A DNA stretch of 64,000 bases from Atopostipes sp963558565 (GTDB lineage: Bacteria; Bacillota; Bacilli; Lactobacillales; Carnobacteriaceae_A), in the NCBI GenBank assembly GCA_963558565.1, contig CAUWGX010000005.1:124001-188000 (forward strand). The letters run 5' to 3'. The notes under the pieces were generated by a model. The model was not told the DNA's origin. It did no database searches and saw only the letters and a program-made list of their open reading frames with translations. Of this stretch, positions 1 to 8,234 are shown piece after piece (within the stretch, counting starts at the first letter, position 1; every line of letters begins with the position of its first letter). The position numbers and the translations under genes were made by a program.

Positions 1-508
1 AGTGTGTATAAATGCCTTCAATAAAAACGCGCGGGGAAGTTAAAGCTTCATAAACTTCCCAAGCCTCTGCAAAAGTCGTGACACCTAAACGCGCCATGCC
101 GCTATCGATTTTTAAATGTACTTTGGCGGTCAAGTCTAATTTTTCTGCAGTGGCAACAATCTGAGCCGCAACTTCTGTAGAGAAAACAGTCATCGTGATA
201 TTTTGTTGAATCGCCTCTGCGATATTTTGCATGCGCATAGAATTAAACACTAAGATAGGGGTTTGAATGCCGGCAGCACGTAACTCTAAAGCTTCGCTCA
301 GTTGAGCGACACCGAAATAATTCGCAGCCGCTGCTTCTTCCATTTTCCGAGCAAGGGGTACAGCTCCGTGACTGTAAGCATTCGCTTTGATCACAGCCAT
401 GAATTTTGTTTGTTCAGTCAGTAATTCTTTGAATGCAGTAATATTATTGAGTAAAAGATCGGTATGGATGGTTGATTTTGCTAAAGAAACTTCCTCGAAA
501 TTCATCAT
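1..508 (-). CDS. alr: Alanine racemase, 3' end beyond the window
   Basis: Makes D-alanine from L-alanine for peptidoglycan; cytosolic and PLP-dependent. The visible N-terminal part (about 169 residues) contains the PLP-lysine motif AVIKANAYSHG about 40 residues in, then the barrel segments typical of the family (YFGVAQLSEALELR, LKIDSGMARLG). The start is one of two adjacent ATG codons; I chose the outer one (complement of 506-508) because a GAAAGG ribosome site lies about 8 bases upstream of it. The gene runs off the left edge, so the C-terminal tyrosine region is not visible. Identity is secure from the motif. Confidence 0.95.
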   Translation of the reverse strand, partial: MMNFEEVSLAKSTIHTDLLLNNITAFKELLTEQTKFMAVIKANAYSHGAVPLARKMEEAAAANYFGVAQLSEALELRAAGIQTPILVFNSMRMQNIAEAIQQNITMTVFSTEVAAQIVATAEKLDLTAKVHLKIDSGMARLGVTTFAEAWEVYEALTSPRVFIEGIYTH

Positions 509-549
509 AAAAACGCCTTTCATTTTCTAAAATAATTTCCAATAAATAC

Positions 550-843
550 TTATTGTTCTAAGTAGACCATCGTCAGCCTCAAGCTTGAAGTAAGGGCAGC
601 GCCAATCAAAAAGCCCATTAAAATTTTTATAATAAAATGCCAACGATAAGAACTAAAATCAGTACCTTTTTTCTGCTCGGACTTTTGATTGATGGACTGG
701 TTCCCAAAAAAATAAAAAAGACCAATCGTCAGCCCGATGAGGGGTAAATACTCTTGAATTAAAAGTGGATAAAAGTAACCGACAATGGCGCCGAGCCCAC
801 CACTGAGTAGACGAAATAATCGATTTCGTTTGTGAGGTTCCAT
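550..843 (-). CDS. Small integral membrane protein, unknown function
   Basis: A 97-residue protein with a short basic N-terminus and three hydrophobic stretches (roughly residues 14-30, 33-47 and 70-90) separated by a polar, lysine-rich loop (about 48-68). This suggests a small membrane protein. I do not recognise a family. It lies just upstream of alr on the same strand with a 41-base gap and may be co-transcribed with it. It is preceded by a purine-rich ribosome site (GGGGGCAG). Function cannot be assigned from sequence. Confidence 0.6.
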   Translation of the reverse strand: MEPHKRNRLFRLLSGGLGAIVGYFYPLLIQEYLPLIGLTIGLFYFFGNQSINQKSEQKKGTDFSSYRWHFIIKILMGFLIGAALTSSLRLTMVYLEQ

Positions 844-984
844 AGACTGCCCCCTTTGAACTTTACGTTATAAATTATACCATAAGGAAAGGAAAAGCGT
901 AAAACGTCTATTTTTTTTGATCGGTTACAAGAAAGAATGGAAGGACTCAATCATACAATTTAACAACCAAACTTAGCATATTCT

Positions 985-1013
985 TTGCAAGCCATCCATT
1001 TAGCGTTTAAAAT
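985..1013 (+). promoter_or_regulatory. Promoter of cinA
   Basis: TTGCAA (985-990) and TAAAAT (1008-1013) are separated by exactly 17 bases, 38 bases before the cinA start. No competence sigma-factor box of the streptococcal kind was seen here. Confidence 0.6.
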
Positions 1014-1050
1014 AAATAGGATAAGACTTCACTGATGGAGGGGAAATGGA

Positions 1051-2358
1051 ATGAAAGCTGAAATTATTGCGGTGAGTGATGACTTGCTGACAGGAAAAGT
1101 TCACGACCAAAATATTGCCTTTTTAGCAAAAGAACTTTCAAGTTTAGGGATTAAGATTCATCGCAGCCATTTAATCGAAGATGCGAAAGAAACATTACTG
1201 GCTACATTAGAACAAGTCGGGGAAACTACAGAAATTGTGGTGCTGACGGGAGGCTTAGGCCCCGATGAAAATGATATTACGAAACAGACAATAGCTGAAT
1301 ATGTGGATATTCCTTTAGTTTTAGATCAAATTTCTGAAGAAAAAATTATCACTTATCATAAAAATTCGAGTTTACGAATGCCCGATAATAATCAACTTCA
1401 AGCCCTTGTGATTCAAGATTCGACCCCCATCCGAAATGCGACAGGTTTAGCGACGGGGATGTTTTTTGAATACGAACAGACGACTTATATTTTACTCCCC
1501 GGTCCTTTTGATGAATTAGCGCCGACGTATATAGAAAGTGTTCGTCCTTTAATCTGTGAAGACCTGTTCGATGATGTGAAATTCGAGACGAGGACTTTAC
1601 GTTTATTTGGATTGAGTGAAGCCGAATTAAATGAAAAAATTGCGCCTTTCACCGAAGCCACAGAGACAGCCTTTGTGGGCGTATATCCACAAGAGGAAGA
1701 ATTTGAAGTGCAGATTACAGCTCGCGCAGCGACAGAAAAGGAAGCGGCTAAAGAAGCGGAAGCACTGAAAGAAGAGATCTTAAACCAAGTAGGAGAGTAT
1801 GTCTTTGCTGAAAAAAGTCAATCCTTGTTGACAACTACAAAAGAATTACTCAGCGAAATGGGCTTAACCATCACCGCTGCCGAAAGTTTAACCGGTGGGC
1901 AATTCTTGAGTGCCTTTGCGAGTGAAATGGAAGCGAGTGCTGTCCTGCCGGGTGGCATGGTAACGTATAGTACGGAAGTGAAGAATGAAGTCCTAGGTGT
2001 TTCAAAAGCCATCACCGATGAATTTGGCGTCGTTAGCGCGCAATGTGCACTAGAAATGGCGGAAAAAGCGAAAGAAATGTTCCAAGCCGATGTGGCGGTC
2101 TCTTTAACCGGAGTAGCAGGGCCTTCTTCTTTAGAAGGCGAACTACCAGGTACGGTTTGGATTGGAGTAGCGGGCGCGACGGAAAAAGCTTTCGCAAAGA
2201 AATATCATTTTGCCTATAAACGAAATCAAAATCGCCACTTAGCGGTCTTAACGGCGATGAATTTAGTGCGCTTAGCGCTTTTAGAACAATCGATTCCCGA
2301 TATTGTTTTTATGGATGATGAATTACGCGAAGAGGAGAGCGGGGAAGAGCGACAGTAA
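1051..2358 (+). CDS. cinA: CinA: NMN deamidase / competence-damage inducible protein
   Basis: Two-domain CinA of normal length (435 residues). The N-terminal COG1058/MoCF-like domain (about 1-170) carries the GGLGPDENDITK motif. The C-terminal PncC-type amidohydrolase domain (about 260-420) has the AAESLTGGQ motif with the nucleophilic Ser and the SLTGVAGP motif. PncC domains convert nicotinamide mononucleotide to nicotinate mononucleotide (pyridine nucleotide salvage); the family is also linked to competence in streptococci. The start is ATG with GGAGGGGAA upstream; an earlier ATG at 1045 meets an immediate stop. In many Firmicutes cinA precedes recA, but here an acyl-ACP thioesterase follows. 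Confidence 0.93.
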   Translation: MKAEIIAVSDDLLTGKVHDQNIAFLAKELSSLGIKIHRSHLIEDAKETLLATLEQVGETTEIVVLTGGLGPDENDITKQTIAEYVDIPLVLDQISEEKIITYHKNSSLRMPDNNQLQALVIQDSTPIRNATGLATGMFFEYEQTTYILLPGPFDELAPTYIESVRPLICEDLFDDVKFETRTLRLFGLSEAELNEKIAPFTEATETAFVGVYPQEEEFEVQITARAATEKEAAKEAEALKEEILNQVGEYVFAEKSQSLLTTTKELLSEMGLTITAAESLTGGQFLSAFASEMEASAVLPGGMVTYSTEVKNEVLGVSKAITDEFGVVSAQCALEMAEKAKEMFQADVAVSLTGVAGPSSLEGELPGTVWIGVAGATEKAFAKKYHFAYKRNQNRHLAVLTAMNLVRLALLEQSIPDIVFMDDELREEESGEERQ

Positions 2359-2463
2359 AAATATAGACTAGAAATTCTATACTTTTATGAAAATAATCGT
2401 TATGATGAAGCTAGCGAATTTAAAATAAAAAGAGAAAATTGAAGAAGTAGAGGATGTTGACGG

Positions 2464-3246
2464 ATGGAACCAGCAGTTTATGAACGAACATTACGCGTCC
2501 CTTATTTTTTAGGGGATCGCTATGGTCGGATGAATTTACCTTATTTAATGAATCTATTGATTGAGATTTCAGGCGAACAGACCGCAGCCATTGGCGCAGT
2601 TCCTGTGGAGGAATTAGGTTTGCATTGGATCATTACCCAATATGAACTAAACATGAAAAGAATGCCGCGAACGGATGAAGAAATCACGGTCCGAACATTT
2701 ACGAAAGAACATAATCGTATTTTTTCTTATCGAGAATTTGAAGTTTTCGATGCCGCCGGTCATTTATTATTAGAAGTACTTACTGTTTTTGCATTAATTG
2801 ATGAGCAGCGAAAACTTTCACGAATCCCGAAAGAAATTGTGAAAGGCTATGGTTCTACGGAGAGTCGTCGTATTCGACGACTGCCCAAACCGAAATTTCT
2901 TAAGGATTTAGACGAAGCCCATCGTCGTGATTATCAGGTCCGTTATTTTGATATTGACACTAACTTCCATGCGAATAATTCGATGTATTATATTTGGATG
3001 TTAGATGCTTTAGGGGATGAATTTTTGGCGACCCATGATCCCGTCTATGGCAATATTGTCTTTGAAAAAGAAGTCCATATTGGAGAAAAAGTAGAGTCCT
3101 ATGTGGAGTTAGCAGAAGATGAGAAGGATCCTTTAACTTCTCACCACCAAATTGAAGTCAACGGGGTCACCAAGTGTACGGCCAACTTTACTTGGAAAGA
3201 AAACGGCATCGAGTACCACGGAGCTCAAGATCACGCGGAAGAATAA
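2464..3246 (+). CDS. Acyl-ACP thioesterase (double hotdog fold)
   Basis: 260-residue bacterial acyl-ACP thioesterase of the FatA-like family, which hydrolyses acyl-ACP to free fatty acid and ends or diverts fatty acid synthesis. Two hotdog repeats are visible: an N-terminal half starting YERTLRVPYFLGDRYGRMNL and a C-terminal half with DIDTNFHANNSMYYIWMLD, which holds the conserved Asn and His of the active site. A GATGTTGACGG segment precedes the ATG, so the ribosome site is only moderate. It stands 105 bases after cinA. Chain specificity cannot be predicted. Confidence 0.88.
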   Translation: MEPAVYERTLRVPYFLGDRYGRMNLPYLMNLLIEISGEQTAAIGAVPVEELGLHWIITQYELNMKRMPRTDEEITVRTFTKEHNRIFSYREFEVFDAAGHLLLEVLTVFALIDEQRKLSRIPKEIVKGYGSTESRRIRRLPKPKFLKDLDEAHRRDYQVRYFDIDTNFHANNSMYYIWMLDALGDEFLATHDPVYGNIVFEKEVHIGEKVESYVELAEDEKDPLTSHHQIEVNGVTKCTANFTWKENGIEYHGAQDHAEE

Positions 3247-3338
3247 ATCAAAGCTCAAAAATAGTCATAGAGAAGTCTATGTTGCGTCAGATCGAGAAAC
3301 GTAGAAACATGTAAGCATTGTTGTAAAGGGGAGTATAG

Positions 3339-3671
3339 ATGTCAAAGGCGCGCAAATTTTCATATTATGTTTTGTTTTCGACGATTGCTAGTATTCTTTT
3401 GATTATAATCGGGCTATTTAATATGACTTCTGATCTACTCCTCACGGTGGCGCATCTTGTATTTTTAAATGCACTGGTTGCCGGAAGTGTTTTTGAAACT
3501 TTTTATCTAGAGAAAAAGGATCAAAAGCGAAGACGCCGCTCGTTGCTCTTGATTGCGATTTTTACCATCACCTATCTGATTTATCGTTATTATTTTTGGG
3601 AAATCACAGAAGACACCTACGTGCTCATGCTTCTAATCAGTATTGGTCAGTTATTTAAATATTTTAATTAA
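3339..3671 (+). CDS. Small four-helix membrane protein, unknown
   Basis: 110 residues with about four hydrophobic segments (roughly 8-27, 32-52, 66-83 and 92-108) and a strongly basic loop (KKDQKRRRRS) between the second and third, suggesting a cytoplasmic positive loop. A good ribosome site (AAAGGGGAG) precedes the ATG. It is followed by a bidirectional terminator. No family recognised. A small perfect hairpin (3263-3278) lies in the gap upstream but has no U tract. Confidence 0.6.
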   Translation: MSKARKFSYYVLFSTIASILLIIIGLFNMTSDLLLTVAHLVFLNALVAGSVFETFYLEKKDQKRRRRSLLLIAIFTITYLIYRYYFWEITEDTYVLMLLISIGQLFKYFN

Positions 3672-3687
3672 CCCCTGTGTATTCAGT

Positions 3688-3737
3688 AAAAAACTTCCTC
3701 TTCTGCGTCAATCACAGAAAAGGAAGTTTTATTTTTA
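3688..3737. terminator. Bidirectional terminator between convergent genes
   Basis: AAAACTTCCT pairs with AGGAAGTTTT, and TTCTG/CAGAA extends the stem. T-runs on both sides serve the membrane protein gene on the left and the hydrolase gene on the right. Confidence 0.8.
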
Positions 3738-3745
3738 GGCGCTGT

Positions 3746-4369
3746 TTAATTAAAGAAGGGGTTGGTTTTTATTTCTTTGCCAATCGTGGAAGTTTCACGA
3801 TGGCCAGGATAAATCGTATAATGATCGGGTAACGTAAACAGTTTTTCTCGAACATGCGGCACTAGCTTTTCCGGTTCACTGCCTGGAAAAATGGTGCGGC
3901 CAACACTTCCCGCAAACAAAGCATCACCGGTAACAACAAAATCGTCCTCATCAAAAATGAAAGAGACGCTGCCTGGCGAATGGCCGGGTGTGGCGACGAC
4001 TTTAAATGTGAAATCTCCAATTTCCACTTCTTCTTCCGGTTGAAAAATATGTTCAGCGGCTCCCACTATAATATCTTGCCCTTGCATTCTTGATAAATTC
4101 ATCGTCGGATTTTGTAGCCAATCTTCTTCCTCTGGGGAAACATAGACTGGGATTTTATATTCTTCGCGAATTTCATCAACAGCCCCAATATGATCAAAAT
4201 GGGTATGAGTTAATAGAATCGCTACCGGTCGTACATCTAATTCTTCAATCGCAGCTTTGATTCGCTCGACTTCCGCTCCCGGATCAACAATTAGAGCTTC
4301 TTCATCATTATAAATCAGGTGACAATTGGCGTCGAGAACACTAACAGTTAGTGTTTTTACCTTTAACAT
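3746..4369 (-). CDS. MBL-fold hydrolase, glyoxalase II-like (YqgX type)
   Basis: 207-residue metallo-beta-lactamase fold protein. The metal-binding motif HTHFDH is at about 55-60, followed by GHSPGS, TGDALFAG and YPGHRETS, giving the full set of zinc ligands for this fold. Proteins of this size and pattern are annotated as hydroxyacylglutathione hydrolase-like (B. subtilis YqgX). Since lactic acid bacteria often lack glutathione, the true thioester substrate is uncertain. The ATG start has a GAAAGGAAAG site upstream. It is convergent with the preceding gene. Confidence 0.85.
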   Translation of the reverse strand: MLKVKTLTVSVLDANCHLIYNDEEALIVDPGAEVERIKAAIEELDVRPVAILLTHTHFDHIGAVDEIREEYKIPVYVSPEEEDWLQNPTMNLSRMQGQDIIVGAAEHIFQPEEEVEIGDFTFKVVATPGHSPGSVSFIFDEDDFVVTGDALFAGSVGRTIFPGSEPEKLVPHVREKLFTLPDHYTIYPGHRETSTIGKEIKTNPFFN

Positions 4370-4434
4370 ATGCTTCTTTCCTTTCTAAAATACTTGATTC
4401 ACTTAAAATAAGTTTAGCAGAAATGTCCGAGATC

Positions 4435-4455
4435 TTCAGTGCTAAAACGTTCATT
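4435..4455. repeat. Short intergenic repeat, copy 1
   Basis: TTCAGTGCTAAA followed by CGTTCATT; a second copy with a 3-base longer middle lies at 13991-14014. Both are in non-coding DNA. Function unknown. Confidence 0.4.
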
Positions 4456-4574
4456 TCCTCATACAGAATGAACAGACGGGACTAAAGAATGAAATTAATA
4501 TTTATTTTCAACGATCATTGGTATACTAGAACAGAATGAAATGAAAACTTTGAATAGAAGCTGAGGAGAGTATT

Positions 4575-5042
4575 ATGATTACAATCGTTACTGCAAATGA
4601 AAAAGAGACCATTGCTTTAGCTGAAAACTTAACAAAATATTTAGAACCCGGCATGACGATCTTGCTCGAAGGCGATTTAGGCGCGGGGAAGACGACCTTT
4701 ACGAAAGGGATTGGTGCAGGACTCGGGATTCAACGCATCATCAAAAGCCCTACCTATACAATCGTTCGTGAATACCAAGAAGGAAAATATCCGCTGTATC
4801 ATATTGATCTCTACCGTTTGGAAGAGAGTGAAGTGGCGGATTTAGGACTGGATGAATATTTCGATGGTAGTGGCCTTTCTGTGGTTGAATGGGCTTCAGT
4901 CGCGCCAACAGATGTTCCACCGGAGCGTTTAGAAATTTCCTTGAAGGTGGATCCACAGCAGCCCGAGCAGCGTAAAATCACATTGCAACCCATCGGGCCA
5001 GCTTACGAAGATTTAGTGGAAAAATTTCAAAAGGATCGCTAA
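4575..5042 (+). CDS. tsaE: tRNA threonylcarbamoyladenosine ATPase TsaE
   Basis: 155-residue ATPase that works with TsaB and TsaD to make t6A37 in ANN-decoding tRNAs. Walker A is GDLGAGKTTFTKG at about 34-46; then the SPTY switch segment, HIDLYRL, and VVEWA, whose Glu belongs to the Walker B-like region. Length is normal. The ATG has GAGGAGAG upstream. Unlike in many Firmicutes, tsaB and rimI do not follow; the next gene is a cation ATPase with its own promoter. Confidence 0.94.
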   Translation: MITIVTANEKETIALAENLTKYLEPGMTILLEGDLGAGKTTFTKGIGAGLGIQRIIKSPTYTIVREYQEGKYPLYHIDLYRLEESEVADLGLDEYFDGSGLSVVEWASVAPTDVPPERLEISLKVDPQQPEQRKITLQPIGPAYEDLVEKFQKDR

Positions 5043-5140
5043 TTCGAGAAGGGAAGCAATCAGTCTTTATTCTCTGCGAGAAGGTATTTGAAATGAAGGA
5101 AACGGTGACTATAAAAAACAAAGTATTTTAAAGCAAAAGA

Positions 5141-5169
5141 TTGCATTTCAAATAGTCATTGCTTATAAT
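5141..5169 (+). promoter_or_regulatory. Promoter for riboswitch-controlled ATPase
   Basis: TTGCAT (5141-5146), a 17-base spacer and a perfect TATAAT (5164-5169), ending 18 bases before the first paired base of the riboswitch aptamer. Confidence 0.8.
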
Positions 5170-5187
5170 AGCATTAACTGAATATTT

Positions 5188-5332
5188 CATAAGGGAGTAA
5201 CTGGAGGGGCACCCCCTCGTCAGTATCAACAGCGATAAGTGACTATAGTAATTAGTCCACTGGTACTGTACTTAAATAGTGAGACTTATGCCTACAGTTT
5301 TTTTGAAACTAGTTGAGCATAAGTCTTTTTTT
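5188..5332 (+). promoter_or_regulatory. yybP-ykoY (manganese-type) riboswitch with terminator platform
   Basis: P1 is CATAAG (5188-5193) pairing with CTTATG (5285-5290). The loop signatures of the family are present: AGGGAGTAAC just after the 5' strand, CGTCAGTA after a GAGGGG/CCCCTC hairpin (5204-5218), and TGAGACTTATGCCTAC at the 3' strand. The 3' strand of P1 also belongs to a competing perfect 10-bp terminator stem, AGACTTATGC (5282-5291) with GCATAAGTCT (5317-5326), followed by a U run to 5332. Ligand binding to P1 should therefore prevent termination and switch the ATPase on. The family senses Mn2+; that part is established knowledge, not seen here. Together with the promoter this fills the 349-base gap after tsaE. 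Confidence 0.88.
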
Positions 5333-5391
5333 AATCATACGACTTTTATGAAATGACAACTAGTTGATATTATGAAGGAGGAAAAAAAGAA

Positions 5392-8100
5392 ATGAAAGAT
5401 ACAGAGTCTTATCGTCAATCGAGTGAAGAAATCATCTCTCAATTAAATACGGATGCTCAAAATGGGCTTAGTTCAGAAGAAGCCAAAAAAAGGCTCGAAG
5501 AGTATGGACCCAACGAAATCCAAGAAGGCGAAAAAAGTACCACTCTGCAAAAATTTATTGCACAATTTAAGGATTTTATGATCATCGTCTTGATGATTGC
5601 CGCACTTGTTTCTTGGTTTGTGAGTGGTGACGCCGCGGATGCGGTTGTGATTATGATTGTTGTTGTGTTAAACGCCATTATGGGTGTTTTCCAAGAAAAT
5701 AAAGCCGAAGAAGCGATCGATGCTTTACAAGGGATGGCTTCACCCGAAGCGCATGTTCGCCGGGACGGAAAAATTAAAGTATTAGAAAGTTACGAAATTG
5801 TTCCGGGAGATATTGTACTCCTCGAAGCGGGTGACGTAGTTCCAGCCGATATGCGTTTGCTGGAAGCGAACTCTTTACAAGCGGAAGAGGCGGCCTTGAC
5901 GGGTGAATCGGTGCCAACTGAAAAAGATACAGCGATCATCGATGAAGAAGCCGGAATTGGTGACCGTACGAATATGGTATTTTCAAGTACGAACATCACA
6001 TACGGTCGTGGACTTGGTGTGGTTGTTAGTACCGCGATGGATACGGAAGTCGGTCATATTGCTTCCATGCTGGAAACGACTGAATCCCAACAAACACCAC
6101 TGCAAAAAGACCAAGAAGAATTAGGAAAAACTTTAACGTACTTAATTATTGGAATTGCAGTGCTTACTTTCTTTGTCGGTACGATCTTCCAAGATATTCC
6201 TTGGGGTCAGATGCTATTAGTAGCTGTTTCGCTAGCTGTAGCGGCGATTCCAGAAGGTTTACCTGCGATTACAACCATTATTCTTTCAATTGGTACGCAA
6301 AATATGGCGGATCGAAACGCACTTGTTCGATCACTTCCAGCGGTTGAAACTTTAGGAAGTACGCAAGTGATTGCCTCAGATAAGACCGGAACGTTAACCG
6401 TCAATCAAATGACAATTGAAAAAGTGTACTACAACGGAGAAGTGCACGATGCAGACGAAGAGATCGATTTAGATCATCCGTTAGTGCGTGCAACGAGTTT
6501 CGCTAATGATGCGGATACTGATTCAAACGATCAATTAGTTGGAGACCCGACAGAAGTTGCCATGATTCAATACGTCTTGGATCAAGGGTTTGATTTAGAA
6601 GCAGCCCTTCAGCAAACACCACGGGTAGCGGAAGTTCCTTTTGAATCCGATCGTAAATTAATGTCAACGATTCATGAATTAGAAGATGGTCGTTATCTGA
6701 TCGCCGTTAAAGGGGCACCGGATCAATTAATTAAACGAGTGACACATATTTACAATAACGGAGAAGTTGCTGAATTTACCAAAGCGGATGAAGAACGTAT
6801 TCTTGATGCAAACGAAGAATTAGCTCGTGAAGCGTTGCGTGTCCTGGCAGGGGCTTATAAGATTGTGGATGAAATTCCAGCAGAAGTAAACACAGACACG
6901 GTGGAAAATGATTTAATCTTTGCTGGTTTAGTGGCTATGATTGACCCTGAACGTCAAGAAGCACGCGGTTCAATTGAAGAAGCACGAAACGCAGGAATCC
7001 GTACCATTATGATTACCGGAGACCACGCGATTACAGCGCAAGCAATTGCTGAGCGCTTAACGATCTTAGATCCAAATGATGCCAATAACCAAGAGCATGT
7101 TTTAACAGGGGCCGAATTAAATGAAATGAGCGACGAAGAGTTAGCAGAAAATATTGAAGAATACTCCGTCTATGCACGTGTGTCACCTGAACATAAGGTG
7201 CGAATTATTCGTGCATGGCAATCAAAAGATAAAGTGATTTCGATGACAGGTGATGGGGTCAACGATGCACCTTCACTGAAACAAGCCAACATTGGGGTCG
7301 GTATGGGAATTACCGGTACCGAAGTTTCGAAAGGTGCCTCAGACATGGTGCTAGCAGATGATAACTTCGCCACCATCGTGAATGCGGTGGAAGAAGGACG
7401 AAAAGTCTTTGCGAACATTCAAAAAGCGGTACAGTACCTCTTATCGGCAAACTTAGGTGAAGTGCTCACGTTATTTATCGCGACTTTACTGGGTTGGCAA
7501 ATTCTAGAGCCGATTCATATTTTATGGATTAACTTAGTGACCGACGTCTTCCCAGCAATTGCTTTAGGTATGGAAGATGCTGAAAAAGACAGTATGGAAC
7601 AGGCTCCACGATCAACAGATTCTAGTTTCTTATCGAATGGTGTTTTACCAAGTATTGGTTATCAAGGGGTTCTTGAAGGAGTCACCACTTTATTTGTTTA
7701 CTGGTTTGCGCGCTATCAATATGCCCCAACACTAGGGATGAGTGTTGACGCAGCAATTGCGATTAACTTAGCGGAAACAATGGCTTTCGCAACGTTAGGA
7801 ACGATTCAATTGTTCCACGCATTTAACGTCAAGCATGTCTTTGATTCCCTCTTTAGTGATAATCCATTCAACAATAAATATTTAAATGGCGCTTCCTTAC
7901 TATCCGGCGTTTTATTATATGGTGTAATCTTAATTCCGGGTATTAACGACTTCTTTGATGTAACCCTTCCAGATGGAAGAGGTTGGTTAATCGTCGTCTT
8001 GGCATCTGTCAGTATTATTGTTTTTGTTGAGATTATTAAATGGGTCTTAAGAAAAACAGGTGTGGCGGACAAATATCAGAAAAAAGCTACACAAAAGTAA
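5392..8100 (+). CDS. P-type cation-transporting ATPase (Ca/Mn exporter type)
   Basis: 902-residue P2-type ATPase of the plasma membrane. In order: N-terminal cation_ATPase_N segment, first membrane pair, actuator with TGES at about 169-172, PEGLPA in M4, phosphorylation motif DKTGTLT with Asp about 330, nucleotide domain with KGAPD, hinge MTGDGVNDAPSLKQ near 618-631, then M5-M10 with the ion-site sequence WINLVTDVFPAIALG in M6. These fit SERCA/PMR1-like pumps for Ca2+ or Mn2+. The riboswitch upstream argues for Mn2+ export, as for lactococcal YoaB-type pumps. A strong ribosome site (GAAGGAGG) precedes the ATG. Monocistronic, with a terminator at each end. Confidence 0.92.
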   Translation: MKDTESYRQSSEEIISQLNTDAQNGLSSEEAKKRLEEYGPNEIQEGEKSTTLQKFIAQFKDFMIIVLMIAALVSWFVSGDAADAVVIMIVVVLNAIMGVFQENKAEEAIDALQGMASPEAHVRRDGKIKVLESYEIVPGDIVLLEAGDVVPADMRLLEANSLQAEEAALTGESVPTEKDTAIIDEEAGIGDRTNMVFSSTNITYGRGLGVVVSTAMDTEVGHIASMLETTESQQTPLQKDQEELGKTLTYLIIGIAVLTFFVGTIFQDIPWGQMLLVAVSLAVAAIPEGLPAITTIILSIGTQNMADRNALVRSLPAVETLGSTQVIASDKTGTLTVNQMTIEKVYYNGEVHDADEEIDLDHPLVRATSFANDADTDSNDQLVGDPTEVAMIQYVLDQGFDLEAALQQTPRVAEVPFESDRKLMSTIHELEDGRYLIAVKGAPDQLIKRVTHIYNNGEVAEFTKADEERILDANEELAREALRVLAGAYKIVDEIPAEVNTDTVENDLIFAGLVAMIDPERQEARGSIEEARNAGIRTIMITGDHAITAQAIAERLTILDPNDANNQEHVLTGAELNEMSDEELAENIEEYSVYARVSPEHKVRIIRAWQSKDKVISMTGDGVNDAPSLKQANIGVGMGITGTEVSKGASDMVLADDNFATIVNAVEEGRKVFANIQKAVQYLLSANLGEVLTLFIATLLGWQILEPIHILWINLVTDVFPAIALGMEDAEKDSMEQAPRSTDSSFLSNGVLPSIGYQGVLEGVTTLFVYWFARYQYAPTLGMSVDAAIAINLAETMAFATLGTIQLFHAFNVKHVFDSLFSDNPFNNKYLNGASLLSGVLLYGVILIPGINDFFDVTLPDGRGWLIVVLASVSIIVFVEIIKWVLRKTGVADKYQKKATQK

Positions 8101-8128
8101 TGTTTTGATTTATAATTATAATAATATG

Positions 8129-8168
8129 GAAAGTGGTTTAGTTTACAAGAAGCTAAGCCGCTTTTCTA
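8129..8168 (+). terminator. Terminator of the P-type ATPase gene
   Basis: AAAGTGGTTTAG pairs with CTAAGCCGCTTT using two G-U pairs, followed by TTCT. Confidence 0.7.
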
Positions 8169-8234
8169 TCTATTTGAATTTAAAGATGAAAACAATCAAA
8201 TTTTTTTGAAATATATTAAGGAGAGAGTTGAGAT

